Assembly: GCF_014645535.1 (NCBI RefSeq)
Contig: NZ_BMLX01000004.1
Span: 237,913 to 301,912 of the forward strand
Direction: 5' to 3'
Source: Silvimonas iriomotensis
GTDB lineage: Bacteria > Pseudomonadota > Gammaproteobacteria > Burkholderiales > Chitinibacteraceae
DNA length: 64,000 nt
Positions 27,201 through 35,409 of the stretch are shown in pieces. Below the pieces are notes generated by a model, which saw only the letters and a list, made by a program, of their open reading frames with translations, had not been told where the DNA came from and made no database searches. Numbering within the stretch: the stretch's first letter is position 1; the number at the start of each line of letters is the position of its first letter. Both the position numbers and the translations under genes were made by a program.

Positions 27201-27266
27201 TAGCTCGGTGATGAAATCCAGGTAGAGTGGGTTGGCGATGGGGCGTTCTGCCAGGCGAGGGATCAT
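24231..27266 (-). CDS. FAD-binding / iron-sulfur oxidoreductase, YdiJ-like D-2-hydroxyglutarate dehydrogenase
   Basis: A 1,011-aa fusion similar in size and layout to E. coli YdiJ. The FAD-binding PCMH domain contains PRGGGTGTNGQSL, followed by an FAD-oxidase C-terminal domain. The ferredoxin-like part has CNGNGACYNFDPDDAMCPSW and then CLACKSCVAQCP near residue 665. The heterodisulfide-reductase-type CCG domain has CCGMAGTYGHE near residue 940. YdiJ-type enzymes oxidise D-2-hydroxyglutarate to 2-oxoglutarate. The start at 27266 (MIPRLAERP) fits the family; an ATG at 27308 adds 14 residues. The DUF1338 gene on the far side of the repeat island could produce exactly this substrate. Confidence 0.88.
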   Translation of the reverse strand: MIPRLAERPIANPLYLDFITELRTRGFEGELSASYADRTVAATDNSIYQIWPQVVVTPKHADDIIRLVKVLAEERFRHLVVSPRGGGTGTNGQSLTNGVVVDLSRNMNRILEINPAERWVRVEAGVVKDQLNAALKPHGLFFAPELSTSNRATIGGMVNTDASGQGSCLYGKTRDHVLALDTVLLDGTHWHSEPLAEADLAAIQQRDDLVGAVHRLLADIAHDQADLIAERFPKLNRCLTGYDLAHIRNAAGLFDLNAILCGAEGTLGLVTEVKLNVLPIPKFSALVNVRYTSFDAALRDAQALMALQAASIETVDSKVLGLARQDIIWHGVAEFFPDGDGPEALGINLVEFIADDENALEARLAEVTAILDGQGQAHGRNGYTVARGEAAVGRLWNMRKKSVGLLANMQGERRPIPFVEDTAVPPENLADYIAEFRALLDSHGVVYGMFGHVDAGVLHVRPALDMKDPADEQRIRTISDGVVALTQKYHGLLWGEHGKGVRSEYAPAFFGPLYPTLQRIKAAFDPHNQLNPGKIASPMADGLLRIDGVPTRGQHDRVIPIAVRQRYAEAMHCNGNGACYNFDPDDAMCPSWKGTRERRHSPKGRASLMREWLRQMTVAGVDPLAESTQLRQGSFWLTLPARLGNTLGRKRGEADFSHEVMEAMQGCLACKSCVAQCPVKVDVPEFRARFMELYYGRYLRPLKDYLVGSMESTLPLMARWPGVYNALVGSGIGRGLLARLNLLHSPLLSGIRPETALPAQGFRLATPDVLQGLSEDERANAVIVVQDAFTSYLETGLLLDTFALLRQLGFTPLLAPFSPNGKPLHVHGFLGRFARVAEKNAAQLTALAQSGIALIGLEPSMTLAYRAEYVKTLGKDAAPPVLLIQEWLAKQLARWPARSASGEALTLMSHCTEKTNAPTAPGAWQKLFGHFGIALKLQASGCCGMAGTYGHEATNRAMSEHIYSLSWAPIMAASEGGSDLLATGYSCRCQTKLVDGVELRHPVQALLRVLG

Positions 27267-27424
27267 GGTGTGTGCTGGGCGGGTGGTTGTGGGGTGATTG
27301 AACACCAAAACGGGTGGTGTGTGTGGATGGTGAGGGGGTGGGTTGCCGCCTTGAACAGCCTTGAACTGATGTTAGCGCCTGGCGGCGCGGTTGTTTTACA
27401 TGTCGGGGGTTGCCCGACGGCAAG

Positions 27425-27475
27425 GCACTTTCTTTTGGGTCGCCAAAAGAAAGTACCCAAAGAAAAGGCGACCCC
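27425..27475 (+). repeat. Left copy of ~50-bp boundary inverted repeat
   Basis: Contains the palindrome ACTTTCTTTTGG-GTCG-CCAAAAGAAAGT (27427-27454), followed by an AAAG-rich stretch ending GGCGACCCC. The reverse complement of 28313-28362 is closely similar over the whole length, with a palindrome at the same place. Such elements are common in betaproteobacterial and xanthomonad intergenic DNA. Confidence 0.7.
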
Positions 27476-27494
27476 TGCGACTGCGCTCGCTGCG

Positions 27495-27542
27495 CGAGTT
27501 CCCTGCGCTTCTCGCAAGTCGCGGCTGGCTCCAGGGAACTCG
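27495..27542. repeat. Inverted repeat, hairpin-forming
   Basis: CGAGTTCCCTG (27495-27505) pairs with CAGGGAACTCG (27532-27542), an 11-bp perfect stem with a 26-base loop. Directly follows the boundary repeat. Confidence 0.6.
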
Positions 27543-27646
27543 GGCTAAAGCCCTCAAACACCCTTGCGCCGAAACCCCGCGCCTTGCTGCGATGCTCGGC
27601 GCAGTCAAAGGGGCCCAACGTCAAAAGCAACTGCAACGCCGAAAAT

Positions 27647-27722
<76 letters not shown>

Positions 27723-27745
27723 CAGGTTATCTGGGTACAGGTTTT

Positions 27746-27815
27746 GTAGGGTGGATTCGGAGCGGAGCGACAATCCACCAACGCAACGGTGGATTGCTTC
27801 GCGAATCCACCCTAC
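27746..27815. repeat. Nested inverted repeat
   Basis: Outer arms GTAGGGTGGATTCG (27746-27759) and CGAATCCACCCTAC (27802-27815), 14 bp and perfect. Inner arms CAATCCACC (27771-27779) and GGTGGATTG (27788-27796). Resembles widespread GGTGGATT-type intergenic elements of proteobacteria. Confidence 0.75.
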
Positions 27816-27867
27816 GCCGCGATTTGCAAGCACCGGCTGCAATACTGATTGGCGTGCCCCACCACTT

Positions 27868-28018
27868 CGTCATTCCGGACCTCGGCGGCCCCCTTGGCCG
27901 GAATCCAGCTGCGATGCATGCGAGTGTCACTGAATCAGCACGAGACGGTAGTGGTAGGCCACCGAAAGCAGCCCGTTGGGCTGCGGACTGGATTCCGGCC
28001 TTCGCCGGAATGACGAGT
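27868..28018 (+). repeat. MITE-like palindromic repeat, copy A
   Basis: Ends are inverted (CGTCATTCCGG ... CCGGAATGACG). The first 41 bases match the reverse complement of 33316-33356 with 3 mismatches, and the last 31 bases match the reverse complement of 33219-33249 with 3 mismatches. The centre is poorly conserved. No transposase is present. Confidence 0.75.
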
Positions 28019-28040
28019 CAGTGGGATGCGTGTTGAATTT

Positions 28041-28064
28041 GCCACTGCCACTGCCACTGCCACT
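28041..28064 (+). repeat. Tandem hexamer (GCCACT)4
   Basis: Four exact units, then a degenerate one. Sits just before the longer TTGCCG array. Confidence 0.8.
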
Positions 28065-28089
28065 GCCATGGGTTGGTGTTGCTATGGTC

Positions 28090-28164
<75 letters not shown>

Positions 28165-28312
28165 GTTTGGATTTTGTGTTTGCAGTTGCAGTTAGCTTTT
28201 GGGGTTGCCGTTGTCTTTGACTTTTCTCCCCCATTAAAGCCCAGCGCCGAAGGAGTGGAGGGAGACCCCAGGCTCCCGACCGACTGAGGGAAGCCCGGAG
28301 GGCCGCCAGGCT

Positions 28313-28362
28313 GGGGTCGCCTTTCTTTGCCTACTTTCTTTGGCGAAGCAAAGAAAGTAGGG
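28313..28362 (-). repeat. Right copy of ~50-bp boundary inverted repeat
   Basis: Contains CTACTTTCTTTG-GCGAAG-CAAAGAAAGTAG (28331-28360), a 12-bp perfect hairpin. Mirrors the repeat at 27425-27475. Confidence 0.7.
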
Positions 28363-28534
28363 TGCTCCGGCCACCGCCGGTATCAAAACGCCTTTAATCC
28401 TGCGCCGGAGGCGCTAACACAACACCGCAACGGCGCCCCATCACCGCGCCGCTTCAACAGGCATGTATAGCTCTGGCAGGTTCATTGAGGTGCCCGCCAA
28501 GCGCCACCACCCCCGCCCCAACCAAAACCAACCC

Positions 28535-29578
28535 TCACCCCGGTGCCTGCGCCGCCGTCATCTTGAAAATCCCCTGCGCATTGCCACTATCAAACCGCAA
28601 ATCCAGATACCGTTCCCCCGCCTCGCCGGTCAGCACATCGCGAGAGATAAACTCATAAAACGACCCCGGCACCACCTTCTTCACCACATGGCCATCCGCC
28701 GTCTTGAACGCGCGCTCCACCATCGCTGCCTTGAACGCGGTCTGGCGCACGGAACCGGCGCCGGAGATTTCTACTTTGTCCTTGATCGGCGCACCCTGGG
28801 CGCGCAACTGGTCGGCCAGGGTGATGACATCGGGCACGCGGTCGGTGGCGTGGTTAAAGCTGTTGCCTTCGGTGGCAATCCACGCCATCTCGGCCGATTC
28901 GGCCAGCAAGGTTTCATAGGCGGCCAGCGGCGGGGTGTCGTGCTGGACGTCAAAACAGGCCACCAGCGCGGGTAGCAGTTTGAAGGCGTCGTTGAGCGGC
29001 AGGGCGCGGTGGGCGGCCAGTCTGGCCAGCAGGGCTTTGTGCTCGTCGGTGAGCGGGTCGCGGCTGCTACTGACCACGGCGTTCACGGCCTCGGCAAACG
29101 CGGGCGAGAACTGGTCTACGTGCAGCTCAGAGACAAAAAACTGGGCGACGGTTTCTGGCGCGTCGTCATGGCAATAGGCGCGGCCGGTCATTTTCAGGCG
29201 GGCCAGCGGGTAGATGGCGGCGACGCTAAAGCCCAGCGGTTCCAGCAGGCGCTTGAAGGCCGCTTCGCCTTGCGGCAAGGCGCCGGTATTGGCGGCGGTG
29301 ACGGTGCGCAGCGCGCCGTGGTCGAACACCACCTTCTCGCCAGCGGCCAGTTTGCTGTCGACATAGCGCTTGCCTTCGGGCACCGCATCCAGGTTTCTGG
29401 CGAACAGTTGCATGTTCATGGCCTGGGCGATCAGCACGCGCGGCACGCTGGCCACCGGGGCGGTCAGCAGGGTGTCGTCGATGTCGATCATGTCGAACAG
29501 TTTTTGCGTGGCGGCAGTGCCGATGGTGACATCCAGCAGTTGCCACAACTGGCTGTGGCGAGGATCAAGCGCGGTCAT
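28535..29578 (-). CDS. DUF1338 protein, HglS-like 2-oxoadipate dioxygenase/decarboxylase
   Basis: A 347-aa DUF1338 protein (VOC-like fold). Characterised members (HglS of Pseudomonas putida, E. coli YdcJ) are Fe(II) enzymes turning 2-oxoadipate into D-2-hydroxyglutarate. As I recall, HglS binds metal through His70, His226 and Glu294. Here His87 (FDHGAL), His243 (FNHATDRV) and Glu309 (YEFISRD) have nearly the same spacing. It overlaps aruG by 4 bp and is the last gene of the aru operon, so it should act on an intermediate of arginine/ornithine or lysine breakdown. A D-2-hydroxyglutarate dehydrogenase-like gene lies beyond the repeat island. The actual substrate in this operon is not shown by the sequence. 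Confidence 0.85.
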   Translation of the reverse strand: MTALDPRHSQLWQLLDVTIGTAATQKLFDMIDIDDTLLTAPVASVPRVLIAQAMNMQLFARNLDAVPEGKRYVDSKLAAGEKVVFDHGALRTVTAANTGALPQGEAAFKRLLEPLGFSVAAIYPLARLKMTGRAYCHDDAPETVAQFFVSELHVDQFSPAFAEAVNAVVSSSRDPLTDEHKALLARLAAHRALPLNDAFKLLPALVACFDVQHDTPPLAAYETLLAESAEMAWIATEGNSFNHATDRVPDVITLADQLRAQGAPIKDKVEISGAGSVRQTAFKAAMVERAFKTADGHVVKKVVPGSFYEFISRDVLTGEAGERYLDLRFDSGNAQGIFKMTAAQAPG

Positions 29579-30609
29579 TGGGCGGGTCCTTGTGGGTTCA
29601 GCGTCATGGCCCGGACGGTGCTGCCGGCTTGTACACGCAGCGCGGCGGCTTGTTCGGGCGTCAGGGGCAGCACGCCGTTGTGCGGCACGCTGCGGGTGAG
29701 CATCACGCGGAAATCCGCCAGCTCACTGTTGGCGACAATCCAGCGGGTGTCGGATGTCGCCGGGGATTCGGTAATGTCGATCGTGTACAGCGCGCTGTCG
29801 TGCATCACGCGCAGGCTGGCGATGCGTGCTTCCAGCACCGGGCCGCCTTCAAAAATGTCGATATGCTGCTCGGCGCGCAGGCCTTCGCTTTCCAGCAGGC
29901 GGCGAGCGGGTTCGGTGTCGATATGCGTCTTGCCGATACAGGCGCGCGCGTCTTCGGGCAGGAAATCGACATACACCGGGTAGCGCGGCATCAACTCGGC
30001 CAGGAACGACTTCTTGCCTTGCGCCACCAGTTGATCGGCCTCGTTGAAACCGATGCGATAAAAATGCGCCCCCAGCGCCCGCCAGAAGGGCGACTCGCCA
30101 TGTTCATCAAAATGCCCGCGCATCTCGGCGCACAGGTGCTCAGAGAAGCGTTCCGGGAACTGCGCAATGAACATGAAACGGGATTTGGACAACAGCGCGC
30201 CGTTGCCATTCACCCGCCAGTCGGGGCTAAGGAACAGCGTGCACAGTTCTGAATACCCGGTCAGCCCGTGCGACATGTGCAGTTTGTCCATGCGCGTATA
30301 CAGGCCCATCTCGCGGCTGGCGTGGACAAACGTGTCCATGCGATAGGTGTAGAAGGGTTGCTCCAGGCCAACGGCAACTTCCAGCCCGCACACGCCGACG
30401 GCGGCGCCGGTGGTGGTGTCTTCCATCATGAACAGATAGCCCTGATCGGCCAGCGGGGCGAGGCCGTCTACCGTGCGCTGCACGCGTTCAAGGCGTGCGC
30501 CTTGGACGTCGCGGTCGGGCTTGAGTGTGGTCATGCCGGGGCCGGCTTTGTGGGCCAGATCAATCAGGGCCTCCAGATCAGCCGGGCGGCAAAGGCGCAT
30601 CACGATCAT
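29575..30609 (-). CDS. aruG: Arginine N-succinyltransferase, beta-type subunit
   Basis: A 344-aa AstA-family protein that uses succinyl-CoA to succinylate the alpha-amino group of arginine (or ornithine), the first step of the AST pathway. The family start MRLCRPADLEALIDLAHKAGPGMTTL and the core SELCTLFLSPDWR are clear. It overlaps both neighbours by 4 bp (ATGA), so the operon is translationally coupled. As in Pseudomonas, two paralogous subunits are encoded side by side, whereas E. coli has one. Assignment of alpha and beta is by gene order and length. Confidence 0.92.
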   Translation of the reverse strand: MIVMRLCRPADLEALIDLAHKAGPGMTTLKPDRDVQGARLERVQRTVDGLAPLADQGYLFMMEDTTTGAAVGVCGLEVAVGLEQPFYTYRMDTFVHASREMGLYTRMDKLHMSHGLTGYSELCTLFLSPDWRVNGNGALLSKSRFMFIAQFPERFSEHLCAEMRGHFDEHGESPFWRALGAHFYRIGFNEADQLVAQGKKSFLAELMPRYPVYVDFLPEDARACIGKTHIDTEPARRLLESEGLRAEQHIDIFEGGPVLEARIASLRVMHDSALYTIDITESPATSDTRWIVANSELADFRVMLTRSVPHNGVLPLTPEQAAALRVQAGSTVRAMTLNPQGPAQ

Positions 30610-31643
30610 GCGGGCAGCCCTCCCACCGGTGCGCAGCGGACAAGGTCGCCCTCAGCGATATCCAGCACGTCAAAGACCTCCGGCGGCAAGGTGAGCGTGG
30701 CGGGCGGGGTTTCCGGCAACATGACGGTGACGCAGCGAAAATCCGTGGTGTACAGATTGCTGATCAGCCATGGCATACAGCCGCCTTCGGGCTTGCCGCG
30801 CGTGGCGTGGCGCACGCTGCCAAGGCGCACCGACTGGCAGACATCCAGCACGCAGGTCAGCACCGGGCCGGCGTCAAAAATATCGACAAACTTGTCCGGC
30901 TCCAGCCCTTCGGCCAGATGGCATTCGTAATTGGGCAGCGCGTCGTGGTGCGGCTCGCCCATCACGCGCTGGGCATCTTCAGACAACAGCGGCACGTAGA
31001 GCGGGTCTACCGGCATCATTTCGGCGATGAAGGTGCGGCTGCGCCCGCCGGATTCGATTTCCATCTGCTTGAAATCACGCTTGAAAAACTTGTAGCCAAC
31101 GCCTTCCCAGAACGGCGAATGGCCCGTGGCGTCGGTAATGCCTGGCAGCACGGCAAAGATATCGTTGGTGAAGCGTTCGCGGTTCTGCGCCGCAAACAGA
31201 ATGCGGGCGCGCGAGAGCAGATGCGCAGCCAGCGCGCTTTGCCGTTGCGTGGCCTGATCGACATAAAACCCGGTCAGGCGCGTGCGGCCCGTCATCTCGT
31301 GCGAGAGCACCAGCGCATGCACGCGGTGATTCACCTTGAGCGCGCGTGAGGCATGCACTACCACCTCGTTGCGGAACACATAAAAGGGCTCGGAGAACCC
31401 GGCCATGGCGACAATCCCCGCCGTACCGCACACGCGGCCGGTGGCCGAGTCTTCCAGCACAAACAGATAGGTTTCTTCGCCAGGATATTCGACATCGCTT
31501 TCCAGCGAGTCAGTCGATTGCTGCACGCCACGCGCAAGGCGCTCACGATCAGGCGGCAACGAATGCAGCACCGGGCCGGTTTCCCGCGCCATGCGTTCCA
31601 GGTCGTCGAGGTCTGAGGGTTTGCCGGGGCGGACAAACAGCAT
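30606..31643 (-). CDS. aruF: Arginine/ornithine N-succinyltransferase, alpha-type subunit
   Basis: A 345-aa paralogue of the downstream gene, with the family start FVRPGKPSDLDDLERMARETGPVLHSLPPDRERL and the core TRLTGFYVDQATQRQSALAAHLLSRARI. In Pseudomonas AruF and AruG form a heteromer. A GGAG ribosome site lies 7 bases before the ATG. The 163-bp gap to aruC contains a strong hairpin that may reduce read-through, so aruF may also have its own promoter. Confidence 0.92.
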   Translation of the reverse strand: MLFVRPGKPSDLDDLERMARETGPVLHSLPPDRERLARGVQQSTDSLESDVEYPGEETYLFVLEDSATGRVCGTAGIVAMAGFSEPFYVFRNEVVVHASRALKVNHRVHALVLSHEMTGRTRLTGFYVDQATQRQSALAAHLLSRARILFAAQNRERFTNDIFAVLPGITDATGHSPFWEGVGYKFFKRDFKQMEIESGGRSRTFIAEMMPVDPLYVPLLSEDAQRVMGEPHHDALPNYECHLAEGLEPDKFVDIFDAGPVLTCVLDVCQSVRLGSVRHATRGKPEGGCMPWLISNLYTTDFRCVTVMLPETPPATLTLPPEVFDVLDIAEGDLVRCAPVGGLPA

Positions 31644-31727
31644 GGCAGCTCCAGGAATGTGTTGTTGTTGGTTTTATTGTGATTGTAGTCGCCAGGCGCC
31701 CTTGTCTGCAGCGCAGGCGCACGGCAA

Positions 31728-31756
31728 ACCGCGCGACGGTGGTCGCGTCGCGCGGT
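31728..31756. promoter_or_regulatory. Hairpin between aruC and aruF
   Basis: ACCGCGCGAC (31728-31737) pairs with GTCGCGCGGT (31747-31756), a 10-bp GC-rich stem. On the minus strand only a short TTT follows, so it could be a weak terminator, an attenuator or a processing/stability element. Confidence 0.45.
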
Positions 31757-31806
31757 GTTGAAACCGGCCGCGGATAGCCGCCGGTTCGCCATTCAAAGAG
31801 CGGCGC

Positions 31807-33027
31807 TCAAGCGGCCTGTGTCACCTGGGCGGCGATTTCGGCCACGGCCAGTTCAAAGCGGCGCAGACCCTCGTTCAGGTCTTCGGCCGAGATCACCAGC
31901 GAGGGCGCAAAGCGCACCACGTTGGTCCCGGCCACCAGCGTCACCAGACCCTGCTTGGCGGCGGCGTTCAAGACATCTTTGGCCTTGCCGTGCAACGCCG
32001 GGATCAGCTCTGCACCAATCAGCAGGCCCTGGCCACGGATTTCGGTAAACACCTGGTGCTTCTGGTTAATGGCCTTCAGACCATCGACCAGCCAGTGATG
32101 GCGCTGCTTCACGCCGGCCAGGGTTTCCGGGCGGCTGACAATCTCGATCACCTTGTCGGCCACCGCGCACACCAGCGGGTTGCCGCCGTAAGTAGAACCG
32201 TGCGTGCCGACCACAAACGTCGCGGCAATCTCTTTGGTGGTCAGCATGGCGCCAATCGGCAGGCCATTACCCAGCGCTTTGGCGCTGGTCAGGATATCCG
32301 GCACCACGCCGTATTCCATATAGCTAAACAGCGAACCGGAGCGGCCAACACCAATCTGCACTTCATCAAAAATCAGCAGCGCGCCGTGCTTGTCGCACAG
32401 TTCACGCAGCTTTTGCAGATACGCCTTCGTCGCCGGCGTAATGCCGCCTTCGCCTTGCACGGGTTCGACAATCACCGCGGCCGTGCCCCAGTGGATGGTG
32501 GCTTCTGCGGCGGCAATATCGTTGAACGGAATGTGTGCCAGATTACCCGGCAGCGGGCCGAAACCCTCGGTGTACTTGGGCTGACCGCCCACCGACACGG
32601 TAAACAGCGTGCGGCCGTGGAACGACTGCTTGCAGGAGACGATCTGCGTCTTTTCCGGATTGCGATCCACCGCATACTTGCGCGCCAGCTTCAGCGCCGC
32701 CTCATTGGCTTCGGCACCGGAATTGCAAAAGAACACGCGCTCGGCAAACGTGGTCTCGGTCAGACGACGTGCCAGACGCAGCGCGGGTTCATTGGTGTGT
32801 GTGTTCGACAGATGCCACAGATGATCCGCCTGATCGTGCAGCACGGCGGTCAGTTCCGGGTGACGATGACCCAGGCTGGTGACCGCAATGCCGCAGGCAA
32901 AGTCGATGTATTCCTTGCCATCCTGATCCGTCAGCCGCGACCCGAGGCCGGATACCGGAATGAATGCAGCCGGTGCGTAGTTGGGCACCATCACTTCATC
33001 AAAGGTTTTACGGGTTACGGCAGACAT
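31807..33027 (-). CDS. aruC: Succinylornithine/acetylornithine aminotransferase
   Basis: A 406-aa class-III PLP aminotransferase. Motifs seen: the substrate-gate region [51 protein letters not shown], and [14 protein letters not shown] with the PLP-binding Lys near residue 250. First gene of the operon with aruF and aruG, so the succinylornithine transaminase role (AruC/AstC) is likely, although ArgD of arginine biosynthesis is closely related and can do both. An AST pathway also needs AstB, AstD and AstE, which are not in this window. Confidence 0.9.
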   Translation of the reverse strand: MSAVTRKTFDEVMVPNYAPAAFIPVSGLGSRLTDQDGKEYIDFACGIAVTSLGHRHPELTAVLHDQADHLWHLSNTHTNEPALRLARRLTETTFAERVFFCNSGAEANEAALKLARKYAVDRNPEKTQIVSCKQSFHGRTLFTVSVGGQPKYTEGFGPLPGNLAHIPFNDIAAAEATIHWGTAAVIVEPVQGEGGITPATKAYLQKLRELCDKHGALLIFDEVQIGVGRSGSLFSYMEYGVVPDILTSAKALGNGLPIGAMLTTKEIAATFVVGTHGSTYGGNPLVCAVADKVIEIVSRPETLAGVKQRHHWLVDGLKAINQKHQVFTEIRGQGLLIGAELIPALHGKAKDVLNAAAKQGLVTLVAGTNVVRFAPSLVISAEDLNEGLRRFELAVAEIAAQVTQAA

Positions 33028-33136
33028 GGAAACACTCCGGCTTTGATACGGGATAAAGGAATGGCCATTTTAGGGCGGGCCCCAAAACCGCAATTGCGTG
33101 GCGGCGACAGGGTTCTGTGTTTTTGAGACAGATCAA

Positions 33137-33192
33137 GGAGTGAGGAGTGAGGAGTGAGGAGTGAGGAGTGAGGAGTGAGGAGTGAGGAGTGA
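33137..33192 (+). repeat. Tandem heptamer (GGAGTGA)8
   Basis: Eight exact 7-bp units starting 110 bp upstream of the aruC start codon. Unit length is not a multiple of three and the array is perfect, features of a variable-number repeat. Confidence 0.9.
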
Positions 33193-33218
33193 GGAGGGGG
33201 AGGCGTGCATACCCCTGG

Positions 33219-33356
33219 CTCGTCATTCCTGCGCAGGCAGGAATCCAGTACGCCCACCGCTGGCGGGCCAGACCAGGCAAACTCTGGTCGGTGCCTTCGG
33301 CACAACGGTTTACATCTGGAGTCCGGCCAAGGAGGCCGCCGAGGTCCGCAATGACG
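33219..33356 (-). repeat. MITE-like palindromic repeat, copy B
   Basis: Opposite orientation to copy A (27868-28018); both ends match with 3 mismatches each over 41 and 31 bases, the middle is divergent. The aru operon lies between the two copies. Confidence 0.75.
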
Positions 33357-33434
33357 CGGCAATCAGGCGTGTCCGTCGCAGCAACGCCGTAACAACAGGC
33401 CAGGACAAGCTCTCCCGCGTTGATCCAGCACCAC

Positions 33435-34385
33435 CTACAGCGCCTTCTGCCCCCGGTCGAACCGCTCCTCCCGCGGCGCAATGCCAAAGTGGCCGCGGTA
33501 CACGGTGGAGAAATGCGCGCCAGAGGTAAACCCGCACAACAGCCCCACCTGGATGATCGACTTGCCGGTCGTGCGCAACAAATGCCGCGCGTGTTCCAGC
33601 CGCAGTTGCAGGTAATAGCGCGTGGGTGCCATGTCCAGGTGTTGCTTGAACAAACGCTCCAGCTGGCGGCGCGATTGCCCGGTCAGGCGGGCCAGCTCAT
33701 CAGTGGTTAGCGGTTCTTCCAGATTGGCTTCCATCAGCATCACGGCTTCGGTAATGCGCGGTTCCTTCTCGCCCAGGCGCGCCAGCAAGGGCACGCGCTG
33801 GCGATCTTCGCCATGGCGGATGCGCTCCATGGAGAGCGCGCCGGCAATGGCTTCGGTCAGGTTGTTACCGTGCTGGCGGCTGATCAGCGCCAGCAGACCG
33901 TCGAGCAAGGCCACGCCATCGCCACAGGTAAACCGGTTGCGATCCAGTTCAAACACATGCTGGCTGGCAATCACTTTGACAAAGCGCTCGCCAAACGCGG
34001 GCAAGTGGGGCCAGTGCAATGTGGCGCGGTAATCATGCAGTAACCCGGCTTGCGCCAGCCACCAGGCGCCGGTGCCCAGCCCGCCCAGCAAGGGCTGCGC
34101 GGCCAGGCGCTGCAAGGCCTGCAGCAAGGGCGGGGTGTCTGGCGTGGTGATGCCGTTGCTGAGTACCAGTACGCTTTCATCGGGCTTGATGCTGGCAGCG
34201 CTACCGGTTACGGGCAATGGCGAGATTTCATCCAGCAGCACCGGCGCGCCATCGGCCGAGACAAATCGCAACTCGTACAGCGCGGCCTGGCGGTTGGCCT
34301 CGGCAAACACGCGCGTCAGCGCGCCGACTTGCAACAGCGAGCAAGGCGGCACCAGCAAAACGGCGATGCGTGTGGGCGAGGTCAT
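33435..34385 (-). CDS. AraC/GlxA-type regulator, ArgR-like activator of arginine catabolism
   Basis: A 316-aa regulator with an N-terminal class-I glutamine amidotransferase/DJ-1-like domain (RIAVLLVPPCSLLQVGALTRVFAEANRQA; GLGTGAWWLAQAGLL) and a C-terminal AraC helix-turn-helix pair (TTDELARLTGQSRRQLERLFKQHLDMAPTRYYLQLRLEHARHLL). This architecture and its place upstream of aruC, in the same direction, match Pseudomonas ArgR, which activates the aru operon. The start at 34385 (MTSPTRIAV) begins the domain; the longer frame to 34607 has no homology. Target and ligand (arginine) are inferred. Confidence 0.88.
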   Translation of the reverse strand: MTSPTRIAVLLVPPCSLLQVGALTRVFAEANRQAALYELRFVSADGAPVLLDEISPLPVTGSAASIKPDESVLVLSNGITTPDTPPLLQALQRLAAQPLLGGLGTGAWWLAQAGLLHDYRATLHWPHLPAFGERFVKVIASQHVFELDRNRFTCGDGVALLDGLLALISRQHGNNLTEAIAGALSMERIRHGEDRQRVPLLARLGEKEPRITEAVMLMEANLEEPLTTDELARLTGQSRRQLERLFKQHLDMAPTRYYLQLRLEHARHLLRTTGKSIIQVGLLCGFTSGAHFSTVYRGHFGIAPREERFDRGQKAL

Positions 34386-34919
34386 CAGGCACAACAGCAA
34401 ACAAAAAGCGCACGTGGCGCAAAGTGTGCGGATGGTTTCAGTAAAGCACGTGGCCGGCAATGCGGGGTTTTGCCGGATAGCCTGGCTGGTAATGGCCAAC
34501 GGCGGGGTGGGGTGTGCAGAAAAACGATTTGGATTCAGCAGGTTGTTGCCGGTGTAACGCGGCCTTGCACCGCGCTTTGCCGTCTGGCGGCACGCTGGCT
34601 CAGGCAAGTTCTTGTCGCTTTTGCGAAATTGCCCGGTACAGAAAATCCATCAACCCCGTTGAATGCAACGCCCGGCCGTGAATTGGCCTGCGTTCACCCT
34701 GCTGGCGCTTGTGGCACCAGGCTCGCCACCGGGCCGCTTGTGGCGATCCGGCCGCGCCAGTAGACGATCAATCCGGTGGCTGGCGCGGGGCATGACAGTC
34801 AGGAAAATATACCGGCAAGATGGCGGATAAGGCTTTCTGATTTCAAGCCACAAGCGCTGTTTTGCAGAAGGATGTTTCTGATATCGTATAAATACAGAAA
34901 TAATATTCCGGATTGGCCC
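34386..34919. other. Divergent intergenic region, no gene seen
   Basis: About 530 bases between the ArgR-like and Lrp-type regulators. Open frames on both strands lack ribosome sites and homology. An A/T-rich stretch near 34880-34910 probably holds the promoter for the Lrp gene. Confidence 0.5.
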
Positions 34920-35393
34920 ATGACCCCACGCAATCGTCCCCTCGACCAGCAAGACCGCAAGATCCTGCGCGCCCTGCAAAAGAACGCGCGTCTATCCAAT
35001 GCAGAACTGGCCGAACAGGTGGGCATGAGCGCCACCGCCTGCTGGAACCGCACCCGCCAACTGGAAACCGAAGGCTATATCAGCGGCTACGTCGCGCTAG
35101 TCGACCAGAAAAAACTGGGCTTTGCCGATATCGTGCTGGTAGAAATCACCCTGGACAGCCACGAAGAAAACACCCTGATCCGCTTTGGCGAAGAACTCGC
35201 CGCCATGCCGGAAGTGCTGGAAGCGCATCTGGTCTCGGGCGAGTACGACTACCTCGTCAAACTCGCAGTAGACGGCACCGCCGGATACGAGCGCTTTTTG
35301 CGCGAAAAGCTCTACCGCATCTCTGGCATCCGCCACAGCCGGTCCATGTTTGCGCTGCGCTGCATGAAGAGTATTCCGTCGGTGCAGGTTTAA
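34920..35393 (+). CDS. Lrp/AsnC-family transcriptional regulator
   Basis: A 157-aa regulator. The N-terminal helix-turn-helix reads LDQQDRKILRALQKNARLSNAELAEQVGMSATACWNRTRQLETEGYI, followed by a RAM-type ligand domain (VLEAHLVSGEYDYLVKLAVDG). The ATG at 34920 gives the family length. An A/T-rich promoter-like stretch lies just upstream. It is about 35% similar by eye to the regulator at 21754 but a distinct paralogue. Its neighbour is an arginine regulator, so an amino-acid catabolic target is likely; no specific target can be named. Confidence 0.9.
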   Translation: MTPRNRPLDQQDRKILRALQKNARLSNAELAEQVGMSATACWNRTRQLETEGYISGYVALVDQKKLGFADIVLVEITLDSHEENTLIRFGEELAAMPEVLEAHLVSGEYDYLVKLAVDGTAGYERFLREKLYRISGIRHSRSMFALRCMKSIPSVQV

Positions 35394-35409
35394 AACCCGA
35401 GTGCTTGAG

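Larger units (their letters stand above)
33028..33434. other. Gene-free region upstream of aruC, repeat-bearing
   Basis: About 400 bases between the aruC start and the 3' end of the ArgR-like regulator. It holds the aruC promoter, a heptamer tandem array and a MITE-like repeat; no coding sequence is supported. Confidence 0.7.
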
